DNA of 64,000 nucleotides from Mucilaginibacter gotjawali (GTDB lineage Bacteria; Bacteroidota; Bacteroidia; Sphingobacteriales; Sphingobacteriaceae), in the NCBI RefSeq assembly GCF_002355435.1, contig NZ_AP017313.1, forward strand, positions 5,084,001 through 5,148,000, written 5' to 3'. Under the pieces are notes generated by a model that had not been told where the DNA came from, did no database searches, and was given only the letters and a program-made list of their open reading frames with translations. Of the stretch, positions 48,201-55,887 are shown one piece after another; within the stretch, counting starts at the first letter, position 1, and the number at the start of each line of letters is the position of its first letter. Position numbers and translations under genes: made by a program.

Positions 48201-50377
48201 ACGATTATGGATCGATAGAAAATTCGGGCACCTTTTACCTCGGTCCAACATCCCTGATGTATTATTTTAACGATCTCGCCCAGTTCTGCATCATCAACAA
48301 TGAAAACGGCGGAACTTTTACCCTGCAATCAAATGCAAATGGCTCGGCAACCATAGGTGAAATCCCGCAGGGAAAAAACAACGCATTTACCGGAACGTTT
48401 AACGTAGAAAGATATTTCCAGGGTTCAACCACAGTATCAGCAGGCCGTTTTATTGAGCGCAATTACCGCATCATATCCTCCTGTGTAAATACAGGCACAA
48501 CCGTAAACGGCAACTACGTTTATGGCTTAAATTATATTGTCGGTTCAACAGCGGGCCAGACAAGCACTGCCAACAGCACTACAAACGCTTTCATTACCGG
48601 GTGCACCGGGTGCAGCACCAGTGGCGGCAATCCATCTATTTATTTATATAATGAAAGCTATACCCCAAGCAATCAAACATTTACCAGTGGAAATTTCCTT
48701 GGAATTACCAATATAACGAACTCTACTACCGGCGGAACTATCTCGGCGAGTGATGGGGGCACCTATAGTTTACCAGTAGGTACCGGCGTGTTTTTCTTTT
48801 TCAGGGGCGCAGCAACAAACTGGGCAACCAGGACAGTTTATCCGTATATCGCCCCTGAAGGTGTTACGCTAACCTCGAAAGGCAATCTGAATGTGGGGTC
48901 GTACACTTTTAAAGACTGGTACACACCATCGTCATCAAATTTAGCTTATACCGGTACAGGTACCGGCACCAATTATGTGGTACGTGGGTTTAACATGATT
49001 GGTAATCCATATCCCTCAGCCATCGACTGGCTAACATCTTATTCAGGATCGGGAGCTATAGTTCGTACAAATATAAGCCCCACTATTTGGGTATTTAACC
49101 CTGTAACAAGCCAGTACGATACATACCAGGCAACATCATCAACAACCGGCACTGCTACAGGCAACGCGTCGAGATATATTGCCAGCGGGCAAGGTTTCGT
49201 GGTACAAGCCACTGCTGCCAGTCCGGCGTTAACGATTTCCGAATATGCCAAAGTGGTATTAAATAATAATGGTGTGGCAGGAACAGGCGCAGTACCAGCC
49301 GCTGCAAAGTTAACCGGTTCGGGCCTGTTAATGAACACTGCCCCTATCCAAACAACCGTACCACAATCACTTCGGTTAAAACTGGTAACCGATTCAATAA
49401 ACTATGATGATATTTTTGTTGGATTTAATTCATCAGCCTCAACCAATTATGATGCGTTTGAAGACAGTAAATTTTTAGCCAGCAACAATGCGCCGGAAAG
49501 TCTGGCAAGTTTATCATCAGATGGTGTACAACTATCCATTAATAATTTACCACTGCCAAAGCTGGTGCCACAGGTAATAAAACTATTTGTTACCGCAAAA
49601 GCATATGGTACCTATACCCTTCAAAGAACAGATTTGCAGGCGATACCAAAGATTTATGATATTTGGCTAATGGATAAATTCAAAAAAGATTCATTAGATA
49701 TCAGGGTTAATTCAACTTATAGATTTGATATAACTACCGATACGACCAGCTATGGAAACAACCGCTTTCAACTGCTAATAAGACAAAACCCGGCTTTAGG
49801 AATTCATTTACTAAATTTCACGGCAAACAAGGCAGAAAACGGTACACAGGCAGTTTGGGTAACCGAAAACGAAGAGAATTATACTAATTTTACTATTGAA
49901 AGAAGTACCGACGGCGGAAGCACATTTAATGTATTGGGTGGCTACATTTCGGGCGCATTGGGCACTTACACCTTTTTGGATAAAAACCCGGCGAAAGGCG
50001 CAAATCTATACAGGTTAAAAATAGAAGATATTAACGGAACCATCACCTATTCAAACGTAGTGACTGTGATGTATGGTAATGGAACAGGGCTGGTTAAAAC
50101 AGGGATAGTGGTTTACCCTAACCCGGTAAAAAGCTTACTGAATTTAAATATTGCTCCGGGTTTTAACAGCAGCATACTTACGCGGGGCATTAGTTCATCA
50201 GTTGCTTACAATATCCAAATAACTAACATATTGGGGGCGGTAATGACCAATGCAACAACAAATGCGCAAAACTGGCAGACTGACGTAAGCAGCATGATGC
50301 CCGGCACGTATGTTATTACCGTGATAAATGCCAGTAATAACACTACGGTTGGGCAGGGAACCTTTATTAAGTTGTAA
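45260..50377 (+). CDS. T9SS array member F, MBG/YDG-repeat surface protein
   Basis: About 1,705 residues from the ATG at 45260 (MKIKNLTPAFSYALM...). The membrane-spanning signal is late (about 60-80, AILFTLILGVTNLFLINKTFA). This leaves an unusually long n-region of about 60 residues, a feature sometimes seen in large secreted proteins. Domains: the GxQTGTATYGT beta-sandwich shared with C; alternating MBG-type (VTANNQTKVYGT) and YDG-type (KVYDGTTxATITG) repeats, about seven in total (nt 45870-47660); the WTGG...GNW motif; beta-helix-like repeats (NYGSFN, NAGTFY, NSGTFY) close to those of A; the shared module from ERYFQGS; and a T9SS type A sorting domain ending TFIKL. MBG/YDG domains are common in large adhesins. 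Confidence 0.87.
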   Translation: MKIKNLTPAFSYALMKSKTFRFLRQILLKQKKDLAAFKKLSNLTPTVKAILFTLILGVTNLFLINKTFAVTYYKLPAATYGAQTGTATYGTVSTVTYAITYVVSTSAASANSDQLALAWTSGAPTGVTYTITSSNLTLVGGNNAAATFLPVSTGTKIITLTITTTAATPASTAGYGFTLTTTDGNGGVSGSSSGLTLVVGTKALTVTANNQTKVYGTAFTFAGTEFTTSGLTNSDVVTGATITSGGAASTATVAGSPYGITPAAAVGSGLANYSISYTTGTFTVTAKPVTVTSPVAANKVYNGTTAATITGTLSGILSPDVVTLSGTGTFAGANVGTGIVVTPTCTLTGANSSNYTLTQPAGLAANITAAPLTITANNVSKVYGTLLTGTAGSTAFTSTGLQNGETIGSVTIAYGTGSSINAPVGTNTGAVTASAATGGTFTPGNYSITYLNGNVTITPKALTMPGAAAGSKVYDGTTLATVTGGTLSGIVSPDVVTINAACTFATANVGTGIVLTFYIGGADAGNYTLTQPGATANITPKALTESGATAANKVYDGTTTATITGGTLTGVISPDVVSVSTTGVFASANAGTGISVTIAITGASAGNYTITQPGITANITQKTLTITGITITNKSYDGTTAATISGTAALSGIIGSDVVTLGGTPTAVFASQNVATGIAVTITGYALSGASAGNYTITQPSGLTANITAATLNIVATGPGKVNGTAQASLSGAGSVGYFNYSGIVSGESITSVTLTLSNTAAQTAGSTYTVTPSLPVGAGGFNTSNYSITYTAYSGIVAGHNYTWTGGANTTSWTTTGNWSSNPSGGTYPGGGGVTYDGVILPSGTTYTPTLSAGVTVNTLTFTGNNTLTIASGIKLISTNSFIVNAAATSANLVFSGASTSTILELSSSVFSNYGSFNISGTGLFQVDNNGSYIYNGGTVTANGNCTLYLQGGTNVTHAITNAGTFYAGTANSNCNIEMDDYGSIENSGTFYLGPTSLMYYFNDLAQFCIINNENGGTFTLQSNANGSATIGEIPQGKNNAFTGTFNVERYFQGSTTVSAGRFIERNYRIISSCVNTGTTVNGNYVYGLNYIVGSTAGQTSTANSTTNAFITGCTGCSTSGGNPSIYLYNESYTPSNQTFTSGNFLGITNITNSTTGGTISASDGGTYSLPVGTGVFFFFRGAATNWATRTVYPYIAPEGVTLTSKGNLNVGSYTFKDWYTPSSSNLAYTGTGTGTNYVVRGFNMIGNPYPSAIDWLTSYSGSGAIVRTNISPTIWVFNPVTSQYDTYQATSSTTGTATGNASRYIASGQGFVVQATAASPALTISEYAKVVLNNNGVAGTGAVPAAAKLTGSGLLMNTAPIQTTVPQSLRLKLVTDSINYDDIFVGFNSSASTNYDAFEDSKFLASNNAPESLASLSSDGVQLSINNLPLPKLVPQVIKLFVTAKAYGTYTLQRTDLQAIPKIYDIWLMDKFKKDSLDIRVNSTYRFDITTDTTSYGNNRFQLLIRQNPALGIHLLNFTANKAENGTQAVWVTENEENYTNFTIERSTDGGSTFNVLGGYISGALGTYTFLDKNPAKGANLYRLKIEDINGTITYSNVVTVMYGNGTGLVKTGIVVYPNPVKSLLNLNIAPGFNSSILTRGISSSVAYNIQITNILGAVMTNATTNAQNWQTDVSSMMPGTYVITVINASNNTTVGQGTFIKL

Positions 50378-50447
50378 TAAGTTTAGAACAGCATCGATAT
50401 TTGCGAATTCTGATCAAAATATATCAATTTGAAATATAGCGGTTATC

Positions 50448-50481
50448 TTTGACAAATATTTTGCAGGAAACACTACATTTG
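50448..50481 (+). promoter_or_regulatory. Bacteroidota-type promoter of the PLDTW small protein
   Basis: TTTG (50448-50451), 22 bp, TACATTTG (50474-50481) matches the TTTG/TAnnTTTG consensus. Transcription would start about 20 nt before the ATG at 50508. Confidence 0.55.
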
Positions 50482-50507
50482 TAAATAGAGATCTAATCAT
50501 CTGGCGT

Positions 50508-50729
50508 ATGCGTGGTAAATTATTTTGGGGAGCTTTAGTATTATTTATTTTTAATTCATCTATTCTTTTTGCGCAGCCGGGCGAACCTTGCGGAGGAACT
50601 GACCCTGACGCTACGTGCCCGCTTGATACCTGGATTATCGTTTTAGCGGTAATTGCGGTAATCTCTGCCGCTTATCATTTGCACCGAAAACAAAAATCCC
50701 CTTTGCCAACGGCAAACGGTATTAAATAA
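50508..50729 (+). CDS. Small secreted-type protein with PLDTW-TM C-terminus
   Basis: 73 residues. The signal peptide is about 1-22 (ending LFAQ). A short Cys-containing acidic segment follows (CGGTDPDATCPLDTW, two Cys). Then come a transmembrane helix (IIVLAVIAVISAAYHL) and a basic tail (HRKQK). The PLDTW-TM-basic layout resembles short C-terminal sorting signals known in Bacteroidota (PID-CTERM-like). The equivalence is my inference. It has its own promoter directly after the T9SS array. Confidence 0.65.
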   Translation: MRGKLFWGALVLFIFNSSILFAQPGEPCGGTDPDATCPLDTWIIVLAVIAVISAAYHLHRKQKSPLPTANGIK

Positions 50730-50744
50730 TAGCATTTATTGCAT

Positions 50745-51374
50745 TTATGATTGCCTTACTCCCATTTGCGGAGGCGGAGCTAAATGCAACTGGTCCAGAA
50801 TGCCGTTAACTACCTTTGGCAGATCATCAATATCTTTTTGCGGGTTATGATGAACCTCGCCAACACCAAATCCCCGCCAAACAATTTTTCGGGTACGGGT
50901 ATCAATAATATCAATAATAAGTGTGCCTTCTTTGTAATGTTCTTTTTCGGCATACGTTAAACCGCCATAGTATGAAAAAGGACCACCGTATGCATAATAC
51001 GGCCGATACCATCCGCCCCAGCCCCAGCCAAATCCCCAACCAGGGTAAAACCCACCGTAATATGGTGTGTAATAATTAGTTCGGGCCCCACGGCCGACAA
51101 TACGTGAATAGGTAACCACCAGGTCGGGATGATTCTGACTTAACTGTAAACCTTTTGCCAGCAGGGCGCTGGTTGCCGCGTCCTTAATTTTTACATCTGC
51201 CGCCTGGTTCACATTGTTCCCGTCGCCTTTTGAAGGCGGCATCCAGGCGAAGCTGCGGTAGCCCCCCATATGCGTTTTATTAATAGCAGCGGTGTAATAG
51301 TCATAACTGGTACACGCTGAAAAACCCGACAGCAATATAACTGCGAGCCCCCAATAAATCAGTGATCTTTTCAT
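50745..51374 (-). CDS. DUF4136-family lipoprotein
   Basis: 209 residues with a lipoprotein signal (GFSAC, Cys21). The fold follows the DUF4136 pattern: YRSFAWMPP, an Asp/Ile-rich helix with AATSALLAKGLQLSQNHPDLVVTYS, a long Gly/Tyr/Trp-rich loop (about 110-145, FGWGWGGWYRPYYAYGG), then GTLIIDIIDTRTRKIVWRGFG. The family is membrane-associated and of unknown function. It lies downstream of nadE on the same strand with a 69-bp gap. Confidence 0.85.
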   Translation of the reverse strand: MKRSLIYWGLAVILLSGFSACTSYDYYTAAINKTHMGGYRSFAWMPPSKGDGNNVNQAADVKIKDAATSALLAKGLQLSQNHPDLVVTYSRIVGRGARTNYYTPYYGGFYPGWGFGWGWGGWYRPYYAYGGPFSYYGGLTYAEKEHYKEGTLIIDIIDTRTRKIVWRGFGVGEVHHNPQKDIDDLPKVVNGILDQLHLAPPPQMGVRQS

Positions 51375-51443
51375 GATATTTTTCTCCCGGTATTTTTATT
51401 AGACTAACTAATGGTAAAAGGTTTAACAACAAAAAAAATAAAT

Positions 51444-53093
51444 TTACGACAAATATTTTCCTACGATTGGCATCCTGCGGCCCATCCCGAATGCTTTTGG
51501 CGATACCCGCAGTATTGGCGGTGTTTGGTATCGTTTATGCTCCGACAGGTTGATTAACCTTATCACCTTACGTACTATTTTTTCATCATAACCCATTTTT
51601 ATGATGGTGGCTGATGAACATCTGCCTTCAACATACTCTGCAATTATTTTATCAAGGATATCGTATTCCGGCAATGAATCGGTATCCTTCTGGTTTGGTC
51701 TTAATTCTGCCGAAGGCGGTTTAACAATGGAATTTATCGGAATGATCTCTCTTTCGCGGTTAATATACCGGGCCAGTTCAAAAACCTGGGTTTTGTAAAC
51801 ATCGCCAATAACCGAAATACCGCCGCACATATCGCCATATAAAGTACCGTAACCTACCGCAGCCTCGCTTTTGTTAGAGGTATTCAGTAAAATATAGCCA
51901 AACTTATTACACATCGCCATTAACAGCACCGCCCTGGTGCGCGATTGTATATTTTCCTCAGCAATATTGAAAGGCAGATTTTTAAATTGCGGACTCAGCG
52001 TTTTTTCAATGGCCTCTGTAATGTTTTTGATATTGACGGTTTCGTGCAGGCAGCCCAGGTTTTCCACCAGGTCTTCGGCATCTTTAATAGAATGATCGCT
52101 TGAAAAACGCGATGGTAATAATACCGCCATCACATTTTTGGGGCCCAAAGCTTCGGCGGCCAGTGCGCATACCACCGCAGAGTCGATCCCGCCTGAAAGG
52201 CCGAGTATCGCCTGTTTAAAACCTGATTTATAAAAATAATCCCTTATCCCCAGCAATATAGCCTGGTGGATCTGTTCAATATCGCTTTGTTTTTCTTTCC
52301 TTAAAGTTGACGGGTGATCAAAACTAAGTCCTCCATTTTTGTCGAGCTGATAATAAGCGATACTTTCTTCAAAGTAAGGCATTTCATCAATCAATCCGCC
52401 CTTGTTATCAAAAACCAGCGAACCGCCATCAAAAATCAGCTCTGTTTGCGCACCTATATTGTTCACATACAACAAAGGCAGCTGGTACCGTTTTGCATTA
52501 TCGCTTAAAATTTCAATGCGCTCTTCGTCATGGTTATAAGCAAAAGGCGACGCTGCGATATTGATCATTACATCCGGTTGTTCCTGGATCAGGATATCCA
52601 TCGGGCGGGTAATATACAGCGGGTTTTCAATATCGTTCCAAAGGTCCTCGCAAATGGTAAGGGCTATCCGGTGTCCTTTAAAATCTATACAGCTAAATTC
52701 GGTAGATGGCTCAAAGTAACGGTATTCATCAAATACATCATAGTTAGGCAACAGCGCCTTATGCGCAACCGCCTTTACTTTTCCGTTTTCAATAAAATAA
52801 GCCGAGTTATATAATTCCTTGCCCTCGTTATTGTTATTAGGTGTAGGCAGCCCTATAATACAGGCCATATCGTGGCAGGCGGCAGCAATTTGTTGGGCCG
52901 AGGTTTCGCACAGATCAATAAATTCATCAAACTCTAAAAAATCGCGTGATGGATACCCACAAACGCACAATTCAGCAAAAACTACCAGGTCGGCGCCGTT
53001 GTTACGCGCTATTTGGATGTGATCAATAATTTTTGCAGTATTTGATTCAAAGTTGCCAATATGATAATTAAGTTGTGCTAACGCGATCTTCAT
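51444..53093 (-). CDS. nadE: Glutamine-hydrolysing NAD+ synthetase
   Basis: 549 residues. The N-terminal nitrilase-type glutaminase domain has the triad Glu41 (ELCVCGYPSRD), Lys112 (HKALLPNYDVFDEYRYF) and Cys148 (LTICEDLW). The C-terminal synthetase has the PP-loop LSGGIDSAV (299-307), NTSNKSEAAVGYGTLYGDMCGG and PPSAELRPNQKDTDSLPEYD. It amidates nicotinic acid adenine dinucleotide with glutamine-derived ammonia and ATP. It is divergent from gldB, with about 100 bp between them. Linkage of nadE and gldB also occurs in Flavobacterium. Confidence 0.96.
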   Translation of the reverse strand: MKIALAQLNYHIGNFESNTAKIIDHIQIARNNGADLVVFAELCVCGYPSRDFLEFDEFIDLCETSAQQIAAACHDMACIIGLPTPNNNNEGKELYNSAYFIENGKVKAVAHKALLPNYDVFDEYRYFEPSTEFSCIDFKGHRIALTICEDLWNDIENPLYITRPMDILIQEQPDVMINIAASPFAYNHDEERIEILSDNAKRYQLPLLYVNNIGAQTELIFDGGSLVFDNKGGLIDEMPYFEESIAYYQLDKNGGLSFDHPSTLRKEKQSDIEQIHQAILLGIRDYFYKSGFKQAILGLSGGIDSAVVCALAAEALGPKNVMAVLLPSRFSSDHSIKDAEDLVENLGCLHETVNIKNITEAIEKTLSPQFKNLPFNIAEENIQSRTRAVLLMAMCNKFGYILLNTSNKSEAAVGYGTLYGDMCGGISVIGDVYKTQVFELARYINREREIIPINSIVKPPSAELRPNQKDTDSLPEYDILDKIIAEYVEGRCSSATIIKMGYDEKIVRKVIRLINLSEHKRYQTPPILRVSPKAFGMGRRMPIVGKYLS

Positions 53094-53194
53094 TATAAAT
53101 AGTGATTTTATACAGGTCCTAAACTAACGTTTGAAATACAGCGTTTAGGGTGTTTAATGCAAATAAAAAATTAATTTTGCCGAAAGCATAAAAA

Positions 53195-54232
53195 ATGATC
53201 CTTTTCAACAAAACAAAACAAATTTACCTATTTTTTTTTACCGGCGTATTATTAAGCGCCTGTGGCCATAAAAAGGTTGATGTAAGCAATATTCCGGTGA
53301 ATGTAAAAATTGAACGTTTTGATAAAGAATTCGATGCCATGAAAACCAGGCCTATGGTGCAGCAGGCGGCCTACCTGCAAAATAAATATGGAAGGTTTTA
53401 CCACGATTTTATCGCAACGCTGTTACAGGATAACCAGATCAACACCACCGATACTGCTTATTTTGCATTGTTACGCAAGGTTTTTGTTACGAAAGATTAC
53501 AATGACCTGAAACATGATATTGATTCGGTTTACCCCAACCTGGATAAACCCGAGGCCGAACTGACCGATGCTTTCAGACATATCAAATACTATTACCCTG
53601 AAAAAAAACTCCCGGCGGTTTATGCCTTTGTTTCGGGATTTGAGACACCCATTATTACTGACAATGGCTTATATGGCATTGGGCTTGATTTATTTTTAGG
53701 CGCCAATTCAAGGTTTTACCCGGCGTTAACGTCCGCATGGCCGCGCTACATGTCACGCAATTTTAACGAACAGAATATTTGCCCGCGGTTAACTGAAGCT
53801 ATTATACGCGAAGATATGTTCCCGGAAAGCGACAGCAGTAAAACGCTGATGTCTAAAATGATCTATAACGGAAAGATCATGTATTTTATGGACCAGGTAT
53901 TGCCTGATGCCGCTGATACTCTTAAAATTGGTTATACCGATGCCCAATTAAAATGGTGCAAGCAATTTGAATCAAAAATATGGGCCTGGTTTATTGACCA
54001 GAACCTGCTTTACGAAAGCGATTATCAAAAAATACAAAAATATATTTCCATGGCGCCTTTCACCCCCGGGCTGGGCGAAAAAAACGAATCGGCGCCTAAA
54101 CTGGCCATTTGGACAGGCTGGCAAATTGTACGAAAGTATATGGAAAAGCATCCTGATGTTACCCTGCAGCAACTGATGGCTGATAACGATGCCCAGAAGA
54201 TATTAACCGAATCGGATTATCACCCGAAATGA
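53195..54232 (+). CDS. gldB: Gliding motility lipoprotein GldB
   Basis: 345 residues with a lipoprotein signal (LLSAC, Cys23). The body matches GldB: VKIERFDKEFDAM, the RHIKYYYP region, YGIGLDLFLG, RYMSRNFNEQNI and the C-terminal GWQIVRKYM. GldB is needed for gliding and associated with the T9SS in Flavobacterium johnsoniae. Sphingobacteriaceae that do not glide still keep it. The usual partner gldC is not adjacent here; an iterated-word inverted repeat and a small membrane protein gene follow instead. Confidence 0.9.
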   Translation: MILFNKTKQIYLFFFTGVLLSACGHKKVDVSNIPVNVKIERFDKEFDAMKTRPMVQQAAYLQNKYGRFYHDFIATLLQDNQINTTDTAYFALLRKVFVTKDYNDLKHDIDSVYPNLDKPEAELTDAFRHIKYYYPEKKLPAVYAFVSGFETPIITDNGLYGIGLDLFLGANSRFYPALTSAWPRYMSRNFNEQNICPRLTEAIIREDMFPESDSSKTLMSKMIYNGKIMYFMDQVLPDAADTLKIGYTDAQLKWCKQFESKIWAWFIDQNLLYESDYQKIQKYISMAPFTPGLGEKNESAPKLAIWTGWQIVRKYMEKHPDVTLQQLMADNDAQKILTESDYHPK

Positions 54233-54237
54233 AGTCT

Positions 54238-54342
54238 TGAGTCAGGAGTCTTAAGTCAAAAGTCGGCAGAAAGCACAAAAAATAACGAAACAATAAGCCA
54301 AAACGGTTTTGACTGAAGACTAAAGACTTAGAACTTAAGACT
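54238..54342. repeat. Iterated-word inverted repeat after gldB
   Basis: The left arm (about 54238-54263) iterates AGTCTTGAGTC/AGTCTTAAGTC. The right arm (about 54311-54342) iterates GACTGAAGACT/GACTTAAGACTT. The arms are imperfect reverse complements around a loop of about 45 nt. It lies between the convergent gldB and the small membrane protein gene and may serve as a transcription end. Confidence 0.75.
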
Positions 54343-54527
54343 TATTCCAGTATTCCGAAAACGCCTTTTAAAGCGATCCCTACGCCAGTTATTAACAGGA
54401 TATTGGCAACAATATTATTGTAAGGAAAATCGGCAAAACGAAGATACACACCAAAAAGGCCTATAATAATTGCAATGACGATAATAATGTAATGACGTTC
54501 GGAATTGGCGTTTTCAGTAGTGTTCAT
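54342..54527 (-). CDS. Small two-helix membrane protein, hypothetical
   Basis: 61 residues from the ATG at 54527 (MNTTENANSERHY). The open frame extends nine codons upstream without a better start. Two hydrophobic helices: YIIIVIAIIIGLFGVYLRF and NIVANILLITGVGIALKGVFGI. No recognised domain. Its position next to gldB may be coincidental. Confidence 0.65.
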   Translation of the reverse strand: MNTTENANSERHYIIIVIAIIIGLFGVYLRFADFPYNNIVANILLITGVGIALKGVFGILE

Positions 54528-54688
54528 TTTTCGCTGATTTTTATTGTTGGGCAAAAATATAAATGTTTACTGAATTGTTAAAATTATTTAGTTGATTGAG
54601 TTGGGAAATAGCGTTTAAAAATTGCTTGTTGTTTTTATGCTGATGTATTAATCATACCGGGCTAAAGTAATTAGGTTATCATAACGCA

Positions 54689-54827
54689 TGAACCACCCGG
54701 GACAGATGAATAAACCTGGTACACATGGTACGCTAATATTTCCCTCTTTTTACTTGCTTTAATGAAGAATTTAATGTATTATTTTTCTGGTCGGGGCGAA
54801 AAATTACATGCCGGTATTTTAAACGCG
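54689..54827. repeat. Dispersed repeat, copy 2 (139 bp core, inverted)
   Basis: Reverse complement of copy 1 at 14853-14991, identical in length, with nearly identical ends and a diverged middle. Weaker similarity extends to about 54657. It lies between two minus-strand genes and has no transposase, target-site duplication or terminal inverted repeat that I could see. Confidence 0.85.
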
Positions 54828-54914
54828 CTTCCCCGGTTGTTTGGTTTGGATTATTTGATTAGGTGAGTAGTTGTTGTTCATCACAAAATTCAACTACTCA
54901 CCTGGTCACCCCGA

Positions 54915-55798
54915 TCAACCTTTAACTAAGGCTTTTCTTTTGAAATACCTGATCGCCAGCCAAATTACAAGGCCGACAGGTATCAATATCCAAAAGTTTG
55001 AAATACCGATCAATACCTCTACAAATACATTCCAGCCGGTCTCAAATGACATACCGAATCGTTTGGAAAATGGTTGCTGATAATCTGCCAGGTTATTATC
55101 AGCCATCATCCTTTTGCTGACTGCGTTGGTTTCATAAAAAACAAGGACGACGGTACTCAATTTAACCGAATCATCAATTTTACGGTTGTTTATTTGCTCA
55201 TCAACCATGTTGTTTTTAAAGGCCAGCAAATTATCCGGGTCTTTTTTATTGACGGTTGTTTTCTTTTGCGCATCAACCAATTCGTTTTGGTTTTTAAGTT
55301 TAAGCCGCGTTGACAGGTAGTCCAATGTTTTGTCTGCAACCTCTATTTTTTGATCGTTTACCCTGATCCCCAGTTGGGCAACCTTGTTCATAAAAGCCAC
55401 CAGGTTTGCGGGGGGATTTTAACGGTCATCTCCGCCGTTGAATTAATAAGGGTAACCCGCATAACGGAGTCGTCACTTTTTCGCACATCCACGCTATCCA
55501 CCACGGCCGACTGCATTACCTGATGAGTTACCTCGCCGTGGTAGCTGTCTGTAAGTGCTGTAATTTGCTCCGTTGCTTGCCGCACACTCTTTACCTGGAA
55601 CCGTATGCCGGCTGTTTTTACCACTTTAGGATGACTTTGAATTGTATCACTATGAATAATTTTTGCTGCGCGCATTACTTCTTTCGTTGAATCTGCCGAT
55701 GCTTTTAGCGTATCTGCAGATTCACTTGAATTACTTTTGCCCTTGCATGCGCATAGCAATGCCAGCCCCGCAAGCGGGATTAAAAATTTTGTTTTCAT
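54915..55798 (-). pseudogene. DUF4349-like lipoprotein, frameshifted at a C6 tract
   Basis: The N-terminal frame (55798 to 55388) encodes a lipoprotein signal (LLCAC) and continues through TAEMTVKIPP before running into a stop. The C-terminal frame (55400 to 54915) resumes at NLVAFMNKVAQLGI and continues to the transmembrane helix and basic tail. The intact neighbour at 55888-56745 shows the two parts belong together (TVKIPSTKLDEFLNQVGHLGI). The break is at a run of six C on the coding strand (G6 at 55410-55415). Seven C would restore the frame. This could be a true pseudogene, a phase-variable switch or a sequencing error. Confidence 0.8.
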
Positions 55799-55887
55799 GA
55801 TTTGTAGGGATTGGTTATGGAAACCTTTAACTATTAAAAGGTAACCTGGTTAAGGAAATTGTATATTGCCTTTTATACAGCGGTACA

